From Centropus unirufus (taxonomy: Eukaryota; Chordata; Aves; Cuculiformes; Centropidae), in assembly GCA_013397695.1 (NCBI GenBank), contig VYZI01000129.1:2059263-2123262 (forward strand): a DNA stretch of 64,000 nt, in the 5' to 3' direction. Position 1 is the stretch's first letter. Every line of letters begins with the position of its first letter. Shown here in pieces: positions 24,353-37,200 of the stretch. The translations under genes were made by a program, and so were the position numbers. Under the pieces are notes generated by a model that did no database searches, was not told the origin of the DNA, and was given only the letters and a program-made list of their open reading frames with translations.

Positions 24353-24968
24353 NNNNNNNNNNNNNNNNNNNNNNNNNNNNNNNNNNNNNNNNNNNNNNNN
24401 NNNNNNNNNNNNNNNNNNNNNNNNNNNNNNNNNNNNNNNNNNNNNNNNNNNNNNNNNNNNNNNNNNNNNNNNNNNNNNNNNNNNNNNNNNNNNNNNNNNN
24501 NNNNNNNNNNNNNNNNNNNNNNNNNNNNNNNNNNNNNNNNNNNNNNNNNNNNNNNNNNNNNNNNNNNNNNNNNNNNNNNNNNNNNNNNNNNNNNNNNNNN
24601 NNNNNNNNNNNNNNNNNNNNNNNNNNNNNNNNNNNNNNNNNNNNNNNNNNNNNNNNNNNNNNNNNNNNNNNNNNNNNNNNNNNNNNNNNNNNNNNNNNNN
24701 NNNNNNNNNNNNNNNNNNNNNNNNNNNNNNNNNNNNNNNNNNNNNNNNNNNNNNNNNNNNNNNNNNNNNNNNNNNNNNNNNNNNNNNNNNNNNNNNNNNN
24801 NNNNNNNNNNNNNNNNNNNNNNNNNNNNNNNNNNNNNNNNNNNNNNNNNNNNNNNNNNNNNNNNNNNNNNNNNNNNNNNNNNNNNNNNNNNNNNNNNNNN
24901 NNNNNNNNNNNNNNNNNNNNNNNNNNNNNNNNNNNNNNNNNNNNNNNNNNNNNNNNNNNNNNNNNNNN
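24353..24968. other. Assembly gap (616 N)
   Basis: This is a run of undetermined bases in the CpG island just upstream of DST exon 1. Frames spanning it are artefacts. The sequence entering the gap is a short GC-box repeat, which probably explains the assembly failure. Confidence 0.99.
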
Positions 24969-25050
24969 GCCCGCCCCGCTGCCGGGGGGAGCGGTTGCCC
25001 GGCGCTGCCTCGCCGCAGCCCCGCACCGGGGCGACCGGGCGCCTTGAGCC

Positions 25051-25231
25051 ATGATCGCCGCGGCTTTCCTGGTGCTGCTGAGACCCTACAGCATCCAATG
25101 CGCCCTCTTCCTGCTCCTCCTGCTGCTGGGCACCATCGCCACGATTTTATTCTTCTGCTGCTGGCACCGCCGGCTGCAGAAAGGGAGGCATCCCATCAAA
25201 TCCGTCTTCTCGGGTCGCTCGAGGAGCCGAG
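25051..25231 (+). CDS. DST: DST first coding exon, membrane-anchor isoform
   Basis: The ATG follows GC-rich leader sequence and has G at -3. The exon encodes 60 residues beginning MIAAAFLVLLRPYSIQ and ends agccgag|gtaagc in phase 1. Residues 17-38 form one long hydrophobic helix, followed by HRRLQKGRH, which fits a single-pass anchor with the bulk of the protein in the cytosol. It is almost identical to the BPAG1a2 N-terminus I recall from mammals. Confidence 0.95.
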
Positions 25232-28200
25232 GTAAGCGATGCTGCGCTTCCCTGGAGGCGGAGGGAGTGTGTGTCTGTGTCCCAGCCGCGGGGAAAAGAA
25301 TCACGGAATCCTTAGGTAGGAAAAGATCATGGAGCCCGGCTGTCCCTGCCCACCACTAAAGCGGACCCCGAGCGCCTCGTCTTCCTTTAAACCCCCCCCT
25401 AGGGATGGGGGCTCCACCGCCTCCCCGTGCAGCCTCCGCCAGAGCCCGGGAATCCTTTAATTCCAGGCGAGCCCAGGACTGCGGCAGTCTCCACCCATCC
25501 CTTAGGAAAACCTCGGCCCGCGGGGGGGAATTGAGGGGCTGGGACCCCCCCCCTCCCCAACCTCCAGCCCTTCCCGGTCTCCCAAGTGCAGCAGAACTTT
25601 TATGCTGAACTTCTTCGGGATGAATTAAATATAAATGTCGGGCGGAGCTGCGCCGGGAAAGCCAGACCCCGCGCAGGAATATGCGCCAAAGGGCGAGCAA
25701 TTGGATAAAGCCGGGAGCCGGAGGGAAATCTGAGGTGGAGCTGGATGCAGCCTGTGTGTCTTTCTGCTTCCCTTCCAGATGCTGTCATGAGAACTCATCA
25801 CTTTCGCTCTGAGGTAATTTATTTAGCACGCAATTTCAAGGTCAGAAGCTGTTCTCTTTACCTGAGTACCTGTCGTGGTCTTTTGTTCGCTGAAATTACG
25901 TAGCAAAGTTTTCATTTTGCATGAAAATCATCGCGTCCTCCTTCCTTTCCTCGGGTTGTTTTGTTTTTTTGTCTTTTTTTTTTTTCTTCTTTTTTTTTCT
26001 CTCCACACGAAGCATCACCCCCTGGTATGTGTTATCCAGCCCGCTCCTTGGTGTCATCTCCAGGGCAACCCCTCACTGCCAGAAAATCTCTCCTTGCTCA
26101 GCCTGCCACGTCTCTGCCCCAAAATCAACCCCAGCGCAGTGACCCACCACGCTGTAAAAACCTGCAGAGCGGCTTGGTTTGAGGCTGCATCGCTTGCTTT
26201 GCCTCCAGCTTTCACCTGCGCCTCGGTCCTTGCCAGGGAAGTTGCCCCCTTGGCTTGGATGCTGCCGCGGGAGATCCCAGAAGGATCCAGATGAGAAGGC
26301 TGGGCAGGCACCTGGTTTCGTGACTCTGTCCTTTGGGCAGGGGAATCGAAACTCCCGCGTGCAGCATTAAAAATATAACACAAACCCCAGTCACCTCCTT
26401 GGGATTCAGGATGAGGAGCATAACTGCTGGGAAAACAGGGAAAATAATACAATAATACTTGTTTTAGCATCTGCTTTGTTTCCATGCTGCTCCTGGCTAG
26501 GTATTTCTCCTGCCTGGCTCATGGTATTGATTTAAGGAATATCCTCATGCCATTGCCTGCTACTCTAGGAGCCCTGAGAGAGGGTTTTGCACTAAAATGT
26601 TCTTTTGTTTCAAATTATTCGCATTTTTCCTTACCTGGTTGCGGGTGAAAAAATTACCCAATTTTTGAGTAAGGTTTTCAATAGGTGCCTGGGATGCTTT
26701 CTTGCAACAGGGTTTGTGTTGTAAATTAGCTTTAAACTCCCAACTATTCTGAGATTTGCACATGCTGTCACCAAAAAAAGATGACCTAGGGAATGTCCTG
26801 TCTCTAAACCACGAAAAGTCTAATTTTTATATGTTGATTGAACAGTAAAGTGAACACACCAAAGTGTCCCCCCAGAAGTCAAAAAGATTTTTTTATGATT
26901 TAGCTCCTTCCATATGAAATACTTAGTTTTCATGTAAAATTCTCTCTTGAGCCTAGATAAAGATGAGGTTTAATGTCTTACGCCTTTTTGCAGTACAGCT
27001 TGTCCTGTACGGTGACTCCTAAGGGGAAGTTTGCAAAGTGACTGATTTATTTTTATTAATCCAGCCTGTAGTTATTTGCATAGCACCCAGTTAGAAGAAC
27101 AGACATTTAAAATAACCCTAGAAGTCTGCATTTACTGAAAATAAAAGAACAGTTACATTGTTTGAGAATTTTCCACGTTTTGTTGAGGCAGAATAACACC
27201 ATAGCTAATGGTCTAAACTTTCCTTTAAAGTAAGTGATGAAGCTTTTTCCCCCTTTGTTATCTGATGATAGACTTTGGTTTCTTAAGAGAAGACAATGAC
27301 TCACTTGACATCATTAAATTTTAATTTTCCTTTTTTTAAGTAAACCCCTACTGAATCTTATTGGATTGGTTATTAAGAAATTACTGCCATGCTCCCATGA
27401 AAATATTGGCAGCATTGTCTAAAACAGAATTTTTAGGTTCTCATTTTATATCAAGATAAAACATTATACACTTCCAGTTTCAATAAAATGCTGATGAAAG
27501 CAAAGCAAGATACGTGAAAATATGGGCTTTGCATAATCTCTCCCCCCCCCCCCGAATGAACATAGCATTTCAACTCCAATTTCTGTAGCATCAGATCCAT
27601 CTGCTGGCTTCCACCGTGCTTAGCCGCTTGTCAGGTGCAGTTCTAAATGGTGTATCTTAATGATAATGAAAGATAATGAAAAATAGGCTGGTAGTAAATA
27701 GCAGTGGGTTGTCATTCAGCTCCTGAGGGCTGGGTTCAAATCTGACTTGCATCACACGTGAAGATGCAGGTGGTCTAGTGGCAGTGCTCAGAGAATTATA
27801 ATTGCCTTATCTACAGAGCGGTTGGCAATTCCTGCCTGATTGGCTGCCTGCCAGGAAAGCCTTATATTTGGGGAAAAAATAGATGTGTAGCAAATTCATG
27901 TTGAGGTTCTTTCTTTGCCAGAGACGCAGCTCTCATGCTGCATGCCTACGTTGTCTTTGTCTGTGTACAGTGAGAAGTATTCAGTGTTTTTGCTTTGGTA
28001 TCGATCACCACATTAAAAAATAAGGCATCATGCTGTGAGGAGGGAAATACTAAATTTGAAAATGTATTTATGGTCCTTATCGGCGATTCTGTTCTGATTC
28101 TTATGCCACTGTGAATCCACAAAGTCTGTCTGGTTTTGTGGGTTTTTTGAATGCCTCTGCAAAAGATGCCTCATTATTATACTGCAGAAGTCTATGCAGA

Positions 28201-31200
28201 TATTGCTCATTATAGAACGGACTTAAACGCTTGACCCCCTGCCTCAAAAGGAGGTACATTTGCATGAATCATTATGAATATAAAGTAGGTTAAAGTCTGC
28301 CTTTGTTAGAGGTGCTTCCTAACCGAAAAAATAACCAGTGAGATGATGTGTTTCCGGAGATAATACAGTGGTATCTCTGCCTCCCCAGTAACAATCACTT
28401 TCTGCCATCTGAAGTTGGTCAGACCTGTTTCTTTACACATTTTTTTACTGCAGTCCTTTCGGTTCATTATGACTATAACTGCTCTTAAGATTCCCCCCCA
28501 GCCCCCAGGTACTATAGATACTCCGTGAAGTCACATTGGAATCAGACCCAGAATAGTTAATGTTTCTAATCTGAGGGAGACCTAGATATGCCAGGGCTGC
28601 ACAAAGAAAACAAGTGAATTTCCAACAGAAATATTCATTGCTTTCATGACAAATCAGACTTTGATGTAGCTGTTTGTGCTGTTCTTTAGTTTGAGAATTA
28701 GTTGCGGAAGGAGGTGTCTGTGCTTAACCAAAACCACACCAAAGTAACAAAATAACTCAGCGAGAGTTTTAGCAGCACAGGGACTATGTTGGGTTTATTT
28801 TGTTATTATTCCTTGTATACTCAAAAATTGGGATATCAGTGATTCACTGACTTCATTCTTGTGCTTTCTGTAGAAGTTTATTTTTTCATGAAATATAGGG
28901 ATTTTATCCGAGTACTTGGGGGGCTTGGGCTTGATACATTTCAGTGTTTTGCTTCGTACAAAGATGTTTGGATGTCTTTTGTACTTTAAATGTAAAGGCA
29001 TTGCTTAACGTGTTGGTGTTGCTGCGTCTTCTGGTTTAAATTTCTTTCCAAATTAGTTTTCCTTATTGTCAAATCTTCTGGAGTCAGGGGATTCTGTGAG
29101 ATTTTTACCTTTCAATTAAAAAGAAAGTAAGCTTCTAGCCCCTAGGCTGGAAGGAATTAATATAAATGGTGTAATTCTTAAAATCTTTTGATTTTTGGCA
29201 TGAGAACTGTGGGAAGGTTCTTATTCAGTGTGTTTACATGGGTTTGTTTTGTGAGATTGTGAAGGGAGAATTGTGCTAATTGCTAAACCAGTAGCTGGTT
29301 TCATTTTGCTGGGGGTGGGGGAAAATCAGCAGATTTATAAAGCTTTCACCTGAATTTTTCTGAGCTTTACAATTTTCCCTTATCTTACCTTTTAAATTAG
29401 AAATACTGTGATCTCAGGAACTGAAAGTGTTGGTGTCAGTGGGCAGCCGGGAGCAATATGCTGTCTTTTTGTATTTATTTTAGTTTGACTCAGGTATTTG
29501 GGGCAAGTTTCCTGTGACTGCTTCCACTGAAACCTGCAGGTATAAACCTACTAGGAAGCAAATCCATAGTTTTACAGCCCTCTGTAATTTCTCATTTCAC
29601 ATCACCCAGGTGCACGTCTGGTGGGACTAGGCACACAAGGAAGGCAAACGGGAGTTGACTCTTTATGAAAAGGCTCTCTGGGAGGGCTGGCAGCATATAT
29701 TAGTCATAGCTGTAGCAAAGGAATAATATTTGGTCACTGGAGTTTCATGGAGCCCACGTTTTATTTTCAGTAGACTGAACTGTCCCAACAAGGTTATGTG
29801 TATTCAGTCTGCTGTTGTGGTAGTGAAATTAGCATCAGTCTTGACTGACCTATTTTTAAGAGCAAATTAATTTGCTAAATCATCCATTATGGTACAATGG
29901 ATGCAGAACTATAGTTCAGAAATCCGTGGTAAATGTTTATATTGACTTCGTGGTCAACTGATGCCCAGAAAAATCGCCAGTTTATCCCTAAGCATACCTT
30001 TGCCATGACTGTCCTCCTTCTGAGGTGATGGTGAGACAGTTGCCTAAAAATGCAGTCCTAGATATCTCACAGAACAATAATGAATAGTCTTTGAAGAGTT
30101 GCACCATAATTCATCGTGAGCGTTACAGTTATTTATAAACTGCTCCAGTTATGTACAGCTCCACTGCAAAGAGAAATGGGCAGACCCTCCAAGCTGAATT
30201 TGAGTCTTCTATTTGACTAGAGGGAATGCATTCAAGGAGCAACAGAAATCTGCAGGACTAGCGAGAAAAATACATTCATTCACCTATTCAAAGGATGTCT
30301 CTTTGTCTTTGCAAGGCTGAATCAGCCTGGAAATGTTTTACCTTTGTGTTTGACATGCTTTCCCCCAAGGATGTTTAATCGCTTTTTCCATTAGCTGTCT
30401 AAGAGTTAAGGAACAGGTTCAAGGGAGAATAAACCACAGACAAAAATAAATAGTTTGCTTCAAAGTATGAGAGCACTTATGTACAGGAATGAATGGAGAG
30501 CTATAAATACAGGTTACACTGTACAAGGGCAAATCCTTCTATCCATTTTTCAAAACGCATCCAATGATGTGGCCCAGAGAGAGTACATGGCACTGAGCTG
30601 TTACCTGGCAAACTAGGTACCACTGAGATTCTGCTTCCTGGACATCCTTTGTCCGTCACTCTGTCAGTTTTATTTACTGCAGGGCTGCCTTTAACTATTA
30701 TAGCAAACATCGGTCTGTGCTGAATAACAGCCTCCTGGGCAGCTGTGTCACAAAATAGGTGGCAGTTCACCAGCTGCAAGAGCACTTGGGTTCCTGGGGT
30801 AACTCCAGAGTTAACTCGGGTGCCTTTACTCTGTGCTACAGTGTAGTGTAGAAATGCCCTCTATATTTCTATGGCGTCTGGTTGCCTCCATCTCCGTTCT
30901 GGCATCCAACAGTCTGCAGAGCATTGGAGAGCAAGTGATAGGGTGAGAGGAAATGGCCTCAAGCTGAGCCAAGGGAGGTTCACAGTTCTTCACTGGAAAG
31001 GTTATCATGGAGCAGGCTGGTGTTCCATGGTGGAATCCCCATCACTGGAGGTGTTTAAAAGACAGGCAGATGAGGTGCTTGGAGATATGGTTTAGGAGTG
31101 GACAGGTATGGTTGGACTTAATGGTGTTTTCCAGCTTCGTGGTTCTGTGATTCTATGAAAAGCTGAGGCGATCTTCTCCTAGCTCCATCAGTCACCCCGT

Positions 31201-34200
31201 AAATACTGACGTGTCATGGTCCATATGAGCGGTCAAGGCATGGTCTTGATACCCTGTGTACAGGGACCTGCATAGGAATGCACGCATCCTCACTGCTCTC
31301 CGGCAGGATAGAGACAACCCCTGCTTAAAGATCTGGTACATAATAAAAGTTGTTCTTACTATTTAATTCCCTGTTCATACAGTTGTGTCAACAACCTCCT
31401 GGCTATCATGTTAAGTATTTACATATTCAGGCTTCTCAGTATCTACTGTTATCTGGGGAAATGTGTGTCATAGGTGAGGCTGCAGCTTCAGATGTGTTGG
31501 ACACCAGTTGCCGTGCATAATCCAGCTGCTTGCAGGCAAGGAGAGCCCTGGTTTCGAGAGGTTCCAGGTAGAGCAAGGCCTGATGCCATCCGGCTGTTAG
31601 CAGCCACGTTGTACACACGTACAGAATGGGAACTTGTAGCTACTGTGGTTTTGGCTGAAACAAACCTCAGACTGGAACTGAGAATTGAAATAGCTGAAGT
31701 GGTACTCGGGGTGAGCACATGTATTACCGCGTCTCCTGCAGAAACTGTTACTCTGCAGGGAGAAAGGATCACACAGGGGTCCACAGATCGTGTAAAGCTC
31801 GGGAAAGCTTACCTGTCTACTCTGATTTCTCAGTCACTGTGGTTAGGTTATTAGGGTGACAGATCAGGTTCTGAATGCACCTTCGGCAGCAGCTCAGCAC
31901 TTGAGGCTGAGGGCATTGAATGAAGGAAAGCACCGCATGAGCAGGGTACGGTGACACCCTCGGGGCTCTTTGTGCTCCTGGGCTGCTAAGGGTTGTTTTT
32001 CTAGGGCACTGAGATGTTACACTCTCTAACAGTCTCAGGCTTCTTTAAAGAGAGGAACCTTGGATGTTCTATGGGAGAATAATGCAGAGCACAGGGTGAA
32101 GTCACATCGCTGTTTTCATGCAGGATCGGATTCGGCTGAGCTGGCCTCGTTGGGCCTGGCTGTGTCAAACGTGAGCAGGTCCCATCCAGAGCCATGGCTT
32201 CCCAGCCTGTCCCGAGCTCTGCGGCCCGGAGGGGGCTCAGGCTCTGAGGAAGGCATGCTCAGGTCCCTCCAGCTCCCCTGGGCAAGGACTGGGCAGTGCA
32301 TTGCAGAGATGCTTTAGCAAGTCGTCAGGCCATATGACTGATCATGACCTAAGTGTGAGCATAACTGGCTGGTTTTAAGCTGATTCCTTGTACTTCTCGT
32401 TCACCTGTGAAGCCTGGATGCTTCTTATTTGGGTTGTACTGAGGTCCAAAGAGTCCAAGCTCCTGCTGTGCTCCCTGATGCCCTGCTGCCGTGCATCAAG
32501 GAGAGGCAGTAGTCACTGTTCCTGACTCATCAGCAGGAATGAAACATGAGTTAGGACTGAAGTGTGGAAACACTGCATCAGCAGTAGAAACCAACTGCAT
32601 TTGACATTTGGCCAAAGACACATTTCTTGTGAGTTGTGCTAGTGTCCTTACCACCCCGGTCCACTCAGCTCCTTGAACGCAACACTGGCCTTCAGGGTGA
32701 ACAGCAGAGAGGCTGGAAGTGAAACACGTTCTTCCAAGGCTCAATTTCTGATTATCTGAATTGATATCACAAACTACACTGACATGCATCATTGTGTCAG
32801 ATTGAGGCCTTATTGAGTCATGGAATGATGTAGGTAGGCCCTTAAAGATATGATGCAAAGGTCCTTAAAGATAATCTAGGTCAACCTCCCTGCTGTGACC
32901 TCACCTTTGTAGCCCTCCTCTGGATTCCAACATGTCCGTGTCCTTCCTGTGCTGAGGACTCCAGAACTGAATGCAGTGCTCCAGGTGAGGTCTCATGAGA
33001 GCGGATTAGAGAGGGAGAATCACCTCCCTTGCGTTTTGATGCAGCCCAGGATACAGCTGACTTTCTATAATTATGTTTATCCTCCTCTTTTGTTCTGGAG
33101 AAAACAAAATTATTAAACTAGGTCAAGACATCATTCGGTCCTGAGGTGCTGCCACTACCTTCCTGCATGGAAAGTGCAGCCAGAGTCAGAAAGTGACTTG
33201 GCAAAACCAGCATCTTCTTATACAGCAAGATAAGCTGGCTGTAAGCATTTACAGCTTGCGGTCTGTGGAGGTACTCGGCTGACCTAGTCTGCTTCAGGAC
33301 AAGCCGAATAGTTCTTCAAGCCTCACTGAATGTATTGACTATATTTTTCATTGGCTGTAACAGGAACTTAGACTAAAAGCTTCCGAAGGAGTGACCCGTT
33401 CAGATATTTTGTTGGTATTTCTATGTAGGCATCTTCATAGGTAACTGAATTCGGCCATAACTATCATATATGCATTTTTATATATAAAGTCTCTCATGAG
33501 TTATGAATTGATTTTATGTTTGACAAAATGCAGACCCATCTTCTCATGCTGCAGTGGCGCACATTCTCTCACCAGTTTGTACCTCAAGCAACCCCACTGG
33601 ACAGAGGAGAATTATTTCTTTGTGCGACATGTTTGGTAGCACTGGGGTGGATTAGCAATCTGTGTGTTATTTCTTATTCTCTTCTTGCTGTATTTTCAGT
33701 GTTTAACGTTCATTCCTTTGGCAGACTTTTGATGTGCGCTGTACACTGCCCAAGCTGAGAGGAAGTGATGAGATGGAACACGGAGGAAGCAGGGGTGGAA
33801 GGACATGCTTAGGGATGTGCTAGTATATTCTAAATTAAACATTCCCTTGCAGACCACTGATCAAGCAGTACTCGTTTATTTTTGTTCTTAAATAATTGTT
33901 CTGTTCCTACTGTAGGCCTGCTGTGCCCTGAGGTGGCAGGGAAGGAACTGGGACAAACCATCACAAAGGCAAAGTGGCCATGGAGGGCTGCGGGCCTTCT
34001 TGTCAGAGAACGACAGGCCTGCTTGGAGAACCGGCCAGCTTGTGTGGTTTATAGATTTAGACAGGAAAGAGTGTGTTTAAATGGCATTTTAAGGCATGAA
34101 TGGGGATGCTATTTGGCTGTTTGCTTACACAGTGTCAGGTTTTCCTAGTGTTACAGCTTCCCTGCTTTGATAGGAATCATAACCTTCTGATAGGAAAGAA

Positions 34201-37200
34201 TTCACGTAGTATAAAACAGCAGTGTAAGGAAGCATGGGTTATTAAAAACTGTATTCCACATTCACATTTAAACCCTAGGTTCACACAAGGCCTCGTATAT
34301 ATACTCTTGGGCCCACTTAAGAACTGGAAATCAGGTTATTGATGTTGTATGTCACGAACTCTATTGGGCAAGTAATCTTGTTCTGTTACGTAAAACACAA
34401 TTACTTTTAATCCCTTTGGAAGTGTGGACTTAACTTGGAGTATGATACATGACAGATCAGTCTTCAATATCTGAGAAATGGTTCCAACACTGCTTAGAGT
34501 TTAGGTTTTAGAAGATAAGAATAATATATCCTAAAATAAACATAAGACATGCAAAGAAACATCAGTGAAAGCTTGTTGTTAATGAGGGAGTGGAATGGAA
34601 ATTGAATGTAAAATCTCACATTTGATGTTTTAAACCTTGATTCAGATCTTTATAGGAGTAACCCTTAGCTAAGATTTTAAAAGAAAAGATCAAAAGAGCC
34701 ACAAAAAAAAAAAAGCTCCAGTCTCTTTTTGACACTTGGTAGAACCAAGGGAGACCAAATGCAGTTGTTTCCTCCTTGTGTTCTTGTGAAGTAATGCAGT
34801 GAGTATAGGCAATCTTTCTGCTATCAAACACTAAGACCTAGCCGTAATTAGCAATCTTTTGTATTAGAGAGGATATATAAGTAGTTTGGAGGACTTAATT
34901 TGAATCCTGGATTTTGAACTTGCAGAACTGGCAGTTAAATAACGATGTTTTTTTTCTTTGTAAACTGAGGATATCTGGGGTGGAAGTCACGATGGGAAAA
35001 GAAAAATGCAACCTTGGTAACTTTTTAATTTAAAACTGCTCTTACAATACAGGCTTATATATATTGTTATATGTGCAGCGGAAAGACTCTCAAATTTCTC
35101 TCAGTGTGCGGGGGAATTTGACAGAATAAAGTTATTTAATTAAAGCTGCTTTTCTAGTTCAAGTAGATACTTCAGCTTTAGGGTTTAATTCTCTTTCAGC
35201 CTGTGTGCAAAATGGCTGAGAGCCCCAGCATCTCGAGAATGGTTTGGATACTACAGGCAGCAATGTCTAAAGCTCCTAAGATACTGTAGGTTGCATCTCC
35301 ATGGAAGTTTCCAAGCTTTAAACAGGCAGTAACTGTCAATTCAAAGACTTCCTTGAGGCCATTCCTTGATGATGGTAATAGATGACAATTCTTATGCATA
35401 CACAACCCCTGTCAAAAACCTTGGAAGCAAACACATGCAATTTGAGATCCTATCCGAGCTTCCTTTGGATCTGATGTTCAATAGTGCACCTGCAAAAGTG
35501 CCTTTAACCTCTGGGATCACCCAAATACCTGTAAAGACATTTTAAAATACAGTTGAGCTCCCATTGTCATTCCCTCTTACTGGGCTGAATCGTGGCTTAA
35601 TTCTAGCTAGTGCTCTTTTTTTTTTTTGTGTGGTTTACGGAAGCTCTGCCAGAGGATAAACTGGGCTGCAGTCCAGTGCCCACTGAAGTTAATGCAAAGA
35701 TTTCTGCTGACTTCAGCTGGACGTCACATAATGCACTCTTACTTCTCTTAAAGTTAATGTTTAGTGACTCTGAAAACACATCCTGGCTGGAAAGGTTGGG
35801 TTCCAAGATTAGAATTCCGACACCCAATATATTCCACATAAAATATTACACACTGGATAAAAATGAAAAATTAATCTGGTTTCTTATAAAGCATAAATGT
35901 AATACATAGCGTATGATGAAAGCAGTAGGGATAGCAGAAACTAGAATGGAGAGGAAAAGGATCTGGTGAATTAATCCCATTGCATATTAAGAGAATGGAG
36001 GCATGTCGCTAAAGCAATAATGCACACGTGGGACATCACTGATGTATTCATATAGTGCTATTAATCTATCAGCAAAGGTTTAAAAAGAAATACAGAAAAA
36101 ACTAATAGTGAAAGAAAGCGGTTCAGTATTTTATCCAAAATGTCCTCATCTGTAAATAAAAAGCAAAAGTTAGAAAAGTGTGTTAGGAAGTTTCAAAATC
36201 CTGGATTTTATGTTAATGAATGTGCTAGGAACAGGAAGAGGCAAAACCATAACTAGGATTGCAGAGTATCCTGTATTTGGGTATCAAATACCAGACCATA
36301 CACAAGAAATTCTGAAAAATATGGCAGATGAACACATGATTGGTTCATATGAACCAAACATCATGTTTGATGTTCATAAATGCAAGGCTGGGTATATTAC
36401 AGAGAACAGTAATTTATCCACTTTCATAGATTCATAGAATCACAGAATGGGTTGGGTTGGGTTGGGTTGGAAGAGACTTTGAAGCCCATGCAGTTCCAAC
36501 CCCTCTGCCATGAGTAGGGACATCTCCCAGCAGGCCAGGCTGCTCAAGCCCCATCCAACCTGATCTGGAACACTTCCAGGGCGGGGGCATCCACAGCTTC
36601 CCTGGGCAGCCTGGGCCAGGGCCTCGCCACCCTCACAGTGAAGAATTTCTGCCTAATATCTCATCTAAATCTTCCCCTCTCCAATTTAAAGCCATTTCCC
36701 CTGTCCGGTCGTTCCATGCCCTTGGAAAAAGTCCATTCCTAGCTTTCCTGGAGCCCCTTCAGGTACTGGAAGCTGCTCTAAGGTCTCCCTGGAGCCTTCT
36801 CTTCTCCAGGCTGAACAGCCCCAACTCTCTCAGCCTGTCCTCACAGCAGAGGTGCTCCAGACCTCGGATCATATTTGTAGACATCTTTATTATTATAATT
36901 TTTGAACTTATGGACTCTAGAAAGGACCTTTTGAATTACTCCTGAAAATTCAATGAAGACGTCTTTCAGATCTATAGCCTGATCAGAGAAGAAGATGGGA
37001 TGGAAAATATTTAAACACAATGGAGAAACGTGCTATACTATTATACATATATATCAGCAATTCAAATTTGTAAGGGTAATGTTATGAGTTATGGAGACCC
37101 AGCAAGATGTCTGGGAGTGAGGACACGTAAAAATCTCACCAAAAGAATGTGATGGAAGACATTGGAATTATTTCATGTAGAAGGAGGAAAATAAGAGGAA

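Larger units (their letters stand above)
23740..25280. promoter_or_regulatory. CpG island, likely divergent BEND6/DST promoter
   Basis: The sequence becomes strongly GC- and CpG-rich from about 23740 through DST exon 1, interrupted by an N run. It contains several GC boxes (ccccgccc at 24244, 24311 and 24331), CACGCCC elements and a CCAAT at 24234. BEND6 reads leftward and DST rightward from here, so a shared bidirectional promoter is the simplest reading. No TATA box is evident. The non-coding first exon of BEND6 was not found and may sit here or in the gap. Confidence 0.75.

Noticed and set aside
23706..25235. Long open frames on both strands through the CpG island and N gap (up to 433 codons)
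   Set aside because: They are produced by the 30-base repeat, high GC content and the run of Ns. Only the DST exon starting at 25051 is supported.
27715..27800. tRNA-like boxes (gggttcaaatct and tggtctagtgg)
   Set aside because: The B-box-like motif precedes the A-box-like motif on the same strand, and no cloverleaf can be drawn.
31474..31854. 126-codon plus-strand frame in DST intron 2
   Set aside because: No recognised domain, and an overlapping minus-strand frame of similar length shows this is composition or chance.
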